Positions 56,847 through 64,000 of a DNA stretch of 64,000 bases are shown here, in pieces. The translations under genes were made by a program, and so were the position numbers. A model generated the notes under the pieces. It saw only the letters and a list, made by a program, of their open reading frames with translations. It was not told where the DNA came from and searched no databases. Source of the DNA: Acanthosoma haemorrhoidale (lineage: Eukaryota > Arthropoda > Insecta > Hemiptera > Acanthosomatidae); assembly GCA_930367205.1 (NCBI GenBank), contig OV884015.1, positions 2,418,001 through 2,482,000 of the forward strand, in the 5' to 3' direction. Every line of letters begins with the position of its first letter. Position 1 is the stretch's first letter.

Positions 56847-58823
56847 AACTCGTAGCTTTGATAATACGATCGTATCACGTAATATAATGAGTGCTAATGA
56901 TACATTATACAATCATATTCAACATCATTTGATGTTATCTTCACTCGTAACATTCATCATACGATCGTATCACGTGATACAATGAGTGCCAATGATACGG
57001 TACACTATTATATTCGACATCATTTGATGTTATATTCACTCGTTGCTTCAATCATACGATCGTATCACGTGATATAATGAGTGGCAATGATGAGGTACAC
57101 TATCATATTCGACATCATTTGATGTTATATTCACTCGTGACTTGAATCATACGATCGTATCACGTGATACAATGAGTGATAATGATTAGGCACACAATCA
57201 TATTCGACATCATTTGATTTTATGTTCACGCGAAACTTTAATCATACAATCATATCACGTGATTGAATGAGTGCTAATGATACATTATACAATCATATTC
57301 AACATCATTTGATGTTATCTTCACTCGTAACTTTCATCATACGATCGTATCACGTGATACAATGAGTGCCAATGATACGGTACACTATCATATTCGACAT
57401 CATTTGATGTTATATTCACTCGTGGCTTCAATCATACGATCGTATCACGTGATATAATGAGTGGCAATGATGCGGTACACTATCATATTCCACATCATTT
57501 GATGTTATGTTTACTCGTAACTATAATCATACGATCGTATCACGTGATTGAATGAGTGCCAATGATATGGCACACAATCAAATTCGACATTATTTGGTGT
57601 TATATTCACTCGTAACTTGAATCACACGATCGTATCACGTGATACAATGAGTTTAAATGATACGGTACACAATCATATTCGACATCATTTGATGTTATGT
57701 TCACTCGTAACTTGAATCATACGATTGTATCACGTGATACAATGAGTGCTAATGATACAGCACACAATCATATTCGACATCATTTGATGTTATATTCACT
57801 CGTAACTTGAATCATACGACCGTATCACGTGATTGAATGAATGCCAATGATATGGCACAAAATCATATTCGACATCATTTGATGTTATATTCACTAGTAC
57901 CATGAATCTTACGATCGTATCACGTGATACCATGAGTGCTAGTGATTAGGCACACTATCTTATTCGACATCATTTAATGTTATATTCACTCGTAACTTTA
58001 ATCATACGATCGTATCACGTGATTGAATAAGTGCTAATGATATAGCACACAATCATATTCGACATCATTTGATGTTATATTCAGTCGTGGCTTCAATCAT
58101 ACGATCGTATCACGTGATATAATAAGTGGCAATGATACGGTACACTATCATAATCGACATCATCTGATGTTATTGATACGGTATACCAGCATGGTTGACA
58201 TCATTTAATGTTATATTCACTCGTAAGTTTAATCATACGATCGTATCACGTGATACAATGAGTTCAAATGATACAATACACAATCATATTCGACATCATT
58301 TGATGTTATGTTTACTCGTAACTTGAATCATACGACCGTATCACGTGATTGAATGAATGCCAATGATATGGCACACAATCATATTCGACATCATTTGATG
58401 TTATATTCACTGGTACCATGAATCATATGATCGTGTCACGTGATACCATGAGTGCTAATGATACAGCACACAATCTTATTCGACATTATTTGATGTTATA
58501 TTCACTCGTAACTTGAATCATACGATCGTATCACGTGATACAATAAGATTAAATGATACGGTAAACAATCATATTCGACATCATTTGATGTTATATCCAT
58601 CCTAAACTTTAATCATACGATCGTGTCACGTGATACCATGAGTGCTAATGATACAGCACACAATCTTATTCGACATTATTTGATGTTATATTCACTCGTA
58701 ACTTGAATCATACGATCGTATCACGTGATACAATAAGTGCAAATGATACGGCACACTATCATATTTGACATCATTTGATGTCATATTCACTCGTAACTTT
58801 ATTCATACGATCGTATGATCTTT
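56847..58823. repeat. A19: family A block
   Basis: About 20.4 units plus a truncated unit at 58156-58196. It is the full form of which A16 is a four-unit deletion. Its start and the following B19 repeat B18/A19 at offset 3,464. Confidence 0.97.
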
Positions 58824-60310
58824 AACGTTAGCTCTTGCCCTATTATGTTCTCCTGATACCAAAACAAAGAAAACATCTTTAAAAAGTCGAATTTTAACAA
58901 AAATGCGTATTTCATAGCTTGTACGTTAGCACCTGCCCCATTATTTTCTCCTGATACCAAAACAAGAAAAATATCGTCAAAAAGTCGAATTTTTACAAAA
59001 ATGCGTATTTAGAGCTAGTACGTTAGCTCCTGTCCCGTTATGTTCTCCTGATACCAAAACAAAAAAAATATCGTTCAAAAGTCAAATTTTTACAAAAATG
59101 CGTATTTCATAGTTGGTACGTTAGCTCCTGCCCTATTATGTTCTCCTGATACGAAAACGAGAAAAATATCGTCAAAAAGTTGAATTTTTCAAAAATGCGT
59201 ATTTCATAGCTAGTATGTTAGCTCCTGCCCCATTATGTTCTCCTGATATGAAAACCAGGAAAATATTGTCAAAAAGTTGAATTTTTAAAAAATGGGTATT
59301 TCATAGCTGGTACGTTAGCTCCTGTCCCATTATGTTCTCCTGATACCAAAACAAGGAAAATATCGTCAAAAAGTCAAATTTTTAAAAAATGCGTATTTCA
59401 TAGCTAGTACGTCAGCTTCTGCCCCATCATGTTCTCCTGATACTAAAACCAGGAAAATATAGTCAAAAAGTCGAATTTTTAAAAAATGCGTATTTCATAG
59501 CTAGTACGTCAGCTCCTGCCCCATTATGTTCTCCTGATACGAAAACAACAAAAATATCGTCAAAAAGTCGAATTTTTAAAAAAATGGGTATTTCATAGCT
59601 GGCACGTTAGCTCCTGCTCTTTTATGTTCTCCTGATACTAAATCAAGGAAAATATCGTCAAAAAGTTGAATTTTTCGAAAATGCGTATTTCATAGCTAGT
59701 ACGTTAGCTCCTGCCCCATCATGTTCTCCTGATACTAAAACGAGGAAAAGTTCGTCAAAAAGTTGAATTTTTAAAAAATGGGTATTTCATAGCTGGTACG
59801 TTAGCTCCTGTCCCATTATGTTCTCCTGATACCAAAACAAAGAAAATATCGTCTAAAAATCAAATTTTTACAAAAATGCGTTTTTTATAGCTGGTACGTT
59901 AGCTCCTACCCTATTATGTTCTCCTGATACGAAAACCAGGAAAATATCGTCAAAAAGTCGATTTTTTAAAAAATGCGTATTTCATAGCTAGTACGTCAGC
60001 TGCTGCCCCATTATGTTCTCCTGATACCTATACAAGAAAATATCGTCAAAAAGTTGAATTTTTAAAAAAAATGCGTATTTCTTAGCTAGTACGTTAGCTC
60101 CTGCCTTATTATGTTCTCCTGATACCAAAACAAAGAAAGTGTCATCAAAAAGTTAAATTTTTTTAAAAAAGAGTATTTTATAGCTGGTACGTTAGCTTCT
60201 GAACAATTATGATTTCCTCATACCAAAACAAGAAAAATATCGTCAAAAAGTCGAATTTTAAAATAATGCGTATTTTATAGCAGGTACAATAATTCCTGCC
60301 CTATTATGTT
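58824..60310. repeat. B19: family B block (1,487 bp)
   Basis: Fifteen-unit array, copy of B18 at offset 3,464 and of B1 in unit order (offset 57,392). Confidence 0.97.
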
Positions 60311-61622
60311 AACTCGTAGCTTTGATAATACGATCGTATCACGTAATATAATGAGTGCTAATGATACATTATACAATCATATTCAACATCATTTGATGTT
60401 ATCTTCACTCGTAACATTCATCATACGATCGTATCACGTGATACAATGAGTGCCAATGATACGGTACACTATTATATTCGACATCATTTGATGTTATATT
60501 CACTCGTTGCTTCAATCATACGATCGTATCACGTGATATAATGAGTGGCAATGATGAGGTACACTATCATATTCGACATCATTTGATGTTATATTCACTC
60601 GTGACTTGAATCATACGATCGTATCACGTGATACAATGAGTGATAATGATTAGGCACACAATCATATTCGACATCATTTGATTTTATGTTCACGCGAAAC
60701 TTTAATCATACAATCATATCACGTGATTGAATGAGTGCTAATGATACATTATACAATCATATTCAACATCATTTGATGTTATCTTCACTCGTAACTTTCA
60801 TCATACGATCGTATCACGTGATACAATGAGTGCCAATGATACGGTACACTATCATATTCGACATCATTTGATGTTATATTCAGTCGTGGCTTCATACATA
60901 CGATCGTATCACGTGATATAATAAGTGGCAATATTGCGGTACATTATCATAATCGACATCATCTGATGTTATTGATACGGTATACCAGCATGGTTGACAT
61001 CATTTAATGTTATATTCACTCGTAAGTTTAATCATACGATCGTATCACGTGATACAATGAGTTCAAATGATACAATACACAATCATATTCGACATCATTT
61101 GATGTTATGTTCACTCGTAACTTTCATCATACGATCGTATCACGTGATACAATGAGTGCCAATGATACGGTACACTATCATATTCGTCATTATTTGGTGT
61201 TATATTCACTCGTAACTTGAATCACACGATCGTATCACGTGATACAATGAGTTCAAATGATACGCTACACAATCATATTCGACATCATTTGATGTTATGT
61301 TCACTCGTAACTTGAATCATACGATCGTATCACGTGATACAATAAGTTTAAATGATACGGTAAACAATCATATTCGACATCATTTGATGTTATATCCATC
61401 CCAAACTTTAATCATACGATCGTATCACGTGAAACAATGAGTGCTAATGAAACATTATACAATCATATTCAAAATCATTTGATGTTATCTTCACTCGTAA
61501 CTTTCATCATACGATCGTATCACGTGATACAATAAGTGCAAATGATACGGCACACTATCATATTTGACATCATTTGATGTCATATTCACTCGTAACTTTA
61601 TTCATACGATCATATGATCTTT
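60311..61622. repeat. A20: family A block
   Basis: About 13.4 units plus a truncated unit at 60955-60995. It begins like A19. From about 60860 it follows A2 at offset 56,917, including the private GGCAATATTGCGG variant and the CGATCATATGATC end. It is 475 bp shorter than A2. Confidence 0.97.
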
Positions 61623-61879
61623 AACGTTAGCTCTTGCCCTATTATGTTCTCCTGATACCAAAACAAAGAAAACATCTTTAAAAAGTCGAATATTAACAAA
61701 AATGCGTATTTCATAGCTAGTATGTTAGCTCCTGCCCCATTATGTTCTCCTGATACCTGAACAAGAAAATATCGTCAAAAAGTTGAATTTTTAAAAAAAT
61801 GCGTATTTCTTAGCTAGTACGTTAGCTCCTGCCTTATTATGTTCTCCTGATACCAAAACAAAGAAAATGTCATAAAAAA
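61623..61879. repeat. B20: short family B block (257 bp)
   Basis: Copy of B2 with the same alternative B-to-A breakpoint at about 61874-61889. Confidence 0.96.
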
Positions 61880-63438
61880 TGACAATAATGCTAATGATTA
61901 GGCACACAATCATATTCGACATATTGTGATGTTATGTTCACGCGAAGTTTTAATTAAACGATCATATCACGTGATTGAATGAGTTCCAATGATATGACAA
62001 ACAATCATATTTGACATCATTTGATGTTATATTCACTCGTAACTTGAATCATACGACCGTATCACATGATTGAATGAATGCCAATGATATGGCACACAAT
62101 CATATTCGACATCATTTGATGTTATATTCACTGGTACCATGAATCATACGACCGTATCACGTGATTGAATAAGTGCTAATGATATGGCACACAATCATAT
62201 TCGACATCATCTGATGTTATATTCACTCGTAACTTGAATCATACGATTGTATCACGTGATAAAATGAGTGCTAATGATTAAGCACACTATCTTATTCGAC
62301 ATCATTTGATGTTATATTCACTCGTAACTTTAATCATACGATCATATCACGTGATAGAATGAGTGCCAATGATACAGCACACGATTATATTCGACATCAT
62401 TCATGTTGTATTCATTCGTAACTTAAATCATACGATCGTATCACGTGATACAATAAGTTCAAATGATGCGGTACACAATCATATTCGACATCATTTGATG
62501 TTATATTTACTCGTAACTTTTCTCATACGATCGTATCACGTGAAACAATGAGTGCTAATGATACATTATACAATCATATTCAACATCATTTGATGTTATC
62601 TTCACTCGTACTTTCATCATACGATCGTATCACGTGATACAATGAGTGCCAATGATACGGTACACTATCATATTCGACATCATTTGATGTTATATTCACT
62701 CTTGGCTTCAATCATACGATCGTATCACGTAATATAATGAGAGGCAATGATGCGGTACACTATCATAATCGACATCATCTGATGTTATTGATACGGTATA
62801 CCAGCATGGTTGACATCATTTAATGTTATATTCACTCGTAAGTTTAATCATACGATCGTATCACGTGATACAATGAGTGTTAATGATACATTATACAATC
62901 ATATTCAACATCATTTGATGTTATCTTCACTCGTAACTTTCATCATACGATCGTATCACGTGATACAATGAGTGCCAATGATACAGTACACTATCATATT
63001 CGACATCATTTGATGTTATATTCACTCGTGACTTCAATCATACGATCGTATCACGTGATATAATGAGTGGCAATGATGCGGTACACTATCATATTCCACA
63101 TCATTTGATGTTATGTTTACTCGTAACTTGAATCACACGATCGTATCACGTGATACAATGAGTTTAAATGATACGGTACACAATCATATTCGACATCATT
63201 TGATGTTATGTTCACTCGTAACTTGAATTATACGATTGTATCACGTGATACAATGAGTGCTAATGATACAGCACACAATCATATTCGACATCATTTGATG
63301 TTTTATTCACTCGTAACTTGAATCATACGACCGTATCACGTGATTGAATGAATGCCAATGATATGGCACAAAATCATATTTGACATCATTTGATGTCATA
63401 TTCACTCGTAACTTTATTCATACGATCGTATGATCTTT
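61880..63438. repeat. A21: family A block
   Basis: From 62008 it is the closest relative of A1 (offset 62,007), sharing the one-base loss in CTCGTACTTTC and the missing unit near 63115. Truncated unit at 62771-62811. Private changes include GTGACTTCAATC near 63028 and TGTTTTATTC near 63300. Confidence 0.97.
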
Positions 63439-64000
63439 AACGTTAGCTCTTGCCCTATTATGTTCTCCTGATACCAAAACAAAGAAAACATCTTTAAAAA
63501 GTCGAATTTTAACAAAAATGCGTATTTCATAGCTTGTACGTTTGCACCTGCCCCATTATGTTCTCCTGATACCAAAACAAGAAAAATATCGTCAAAAAGT
63601 CGAATTTTTACAAAAATGCGTATTTAGAGCTAGTACGTTAGCTCCTGTCCCGTTATGTTCTCCTGATACCAAAACAAAAAAAATATCGTTCAAAAGTCAA
63701 ATTTTTACAAAAATGCGTATTTCATAGTTGGTACGTTAGCTCCTGCCCTATTATGTTCTCCTGATACGAAAACGAGAAAAATATCGTCAAAAAGTTGAAT
63801 TTTTCAAAAATGCGTATTTCATAGCTAGTATGTTAGCTCCTGCCCCATTATGTTCTCCTGATATGAAAACCAGGAAAATATTGTCAAAAAGTTGAATTTT
63901 TAAAAAATGGGTATTTCATAGCTGGTACGTTAGCTCCTGTCCCATTATGTTCTCCTGATACCAAAACAAGGAAAATATCGTCAAAAAGTCAAATTTTTAA
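63439..64000. repeat. B21: family B block, cut by window end
   Basis: First 5.8 units of a B1-type array at offset 62,007 from B1. A private GTTTGCACC occurs near 63540 (GTTAGCACC in B1). The small open frame across 63542-63727 is repeat translation. Confidence 0.96.

Larger units (their letters stand above)
51886..57634. repeat. 7.88-kb higher-order repeat, copy 2
   Basis: Most of A17, B17, A18, B18 and the start of A19. It retains the six B units missing from B15 and is the fuller copy. Confidence 0.93.

Noticed and set aside
63542..63727. 61-residue open frame at the window end
   Set aside because: Translation of two B units with no independent evidence of a gene.
1..64000. CENP-B box
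   Set aside because: No match to the mammalian CENP-B box consensus was seen. The candidate box here is CACGTG-based, not CENP-B-like.
1..64000. Transposon-derived array (terminal repeats, transposase remnants)
   Set aside because: No coding remnants, target-site duplications or inverted termini bound the blocks. Boundaries are A/B joins repeated identically.
1..64000. Common origin of families A and B
   Set aside because: They share only short stretches (TTATGTTC, TCATA followed by a small palindrome), and these are not at collinear positions. Microhomology is a sufficient explanation.
1..64000. tRNA, rRNA or other RNA genes
   Set aside because: No cloverleaf, conserved rRNA segment or unique sequence was seen. 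Dyads are too short and belong to the repeat.

Overview
This window is 64 kb of gene-free eukaryotic satellite DNA. No protein-coding gene, RNA gene, transposon or single-copy stretch is supportable. It is built entirely from two AT-rich tandem repeat families, both about 35% G+C in a representative unit. Family A has a 95-bp unit. Family B has a 97-98-bp unit. All copies I could see lie head-to-tail in one orientation. The species cannot be named from the sequence. A centromeric or pericentromeric heterochromatin block is the most natural setting, but this is inference.

Layout: the families alternate in 21 A blocks (A1-A21, about 1.2-3.3 kb) and 21 B blocks (B1-B21, about 0.2-2.2 kb); B21 runs off the end. 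Every A-to-B switch uses the same breakpoint, just after an A half-unit ending in TCATACGATCGTATGA. Seventeen of the 20 B-to-A switches use one breakpoint at a shared TTATGTT. The composite A-B unit therefore arose once and was amplified as a whole. After removing 41-bp truncated units, most A blocks equal a whole number of 95-bp units plus about 36 bp. Block length has changed by gain or loss of whole units (for example 380, 475 and 584 bp).

Higher-order structure: 8.9-11.4 kb is a mosaic of A2-like and A3-like sequence. 13.6-27 kb is a triplicated A+B module (periods 4,067 and 4,542 bp). 29.1-42.5 kb is a near-perfect 6.72-kb tandem duplication. 44.0-57.6 kb is a 7.88-kb duplication interrupted by whole-unit deletions. 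Positions 62008-64000 match 1-1993 at offset 62,007 and share private changes, suggesting an even larger repeat level or repeated local module.

Sequence content: a typical A unit carries three dyads, ACATCA-TT-TGATGT, ATACGATCGTAT and ATCACGTGAT; the last two overlap to form a 20-bp block. The ATCACGTG part matches the E-box/yeast CDEI consensus RTCACRTG. B units carry A/T tracts spaced about one helical turn apart. Variation between units in both families is concentrated at CpG (to TpG or CpA), while the CpG inside CACGTG looks comparatively spared. That contrast is the best lead to a functional protein-binding satellite box.
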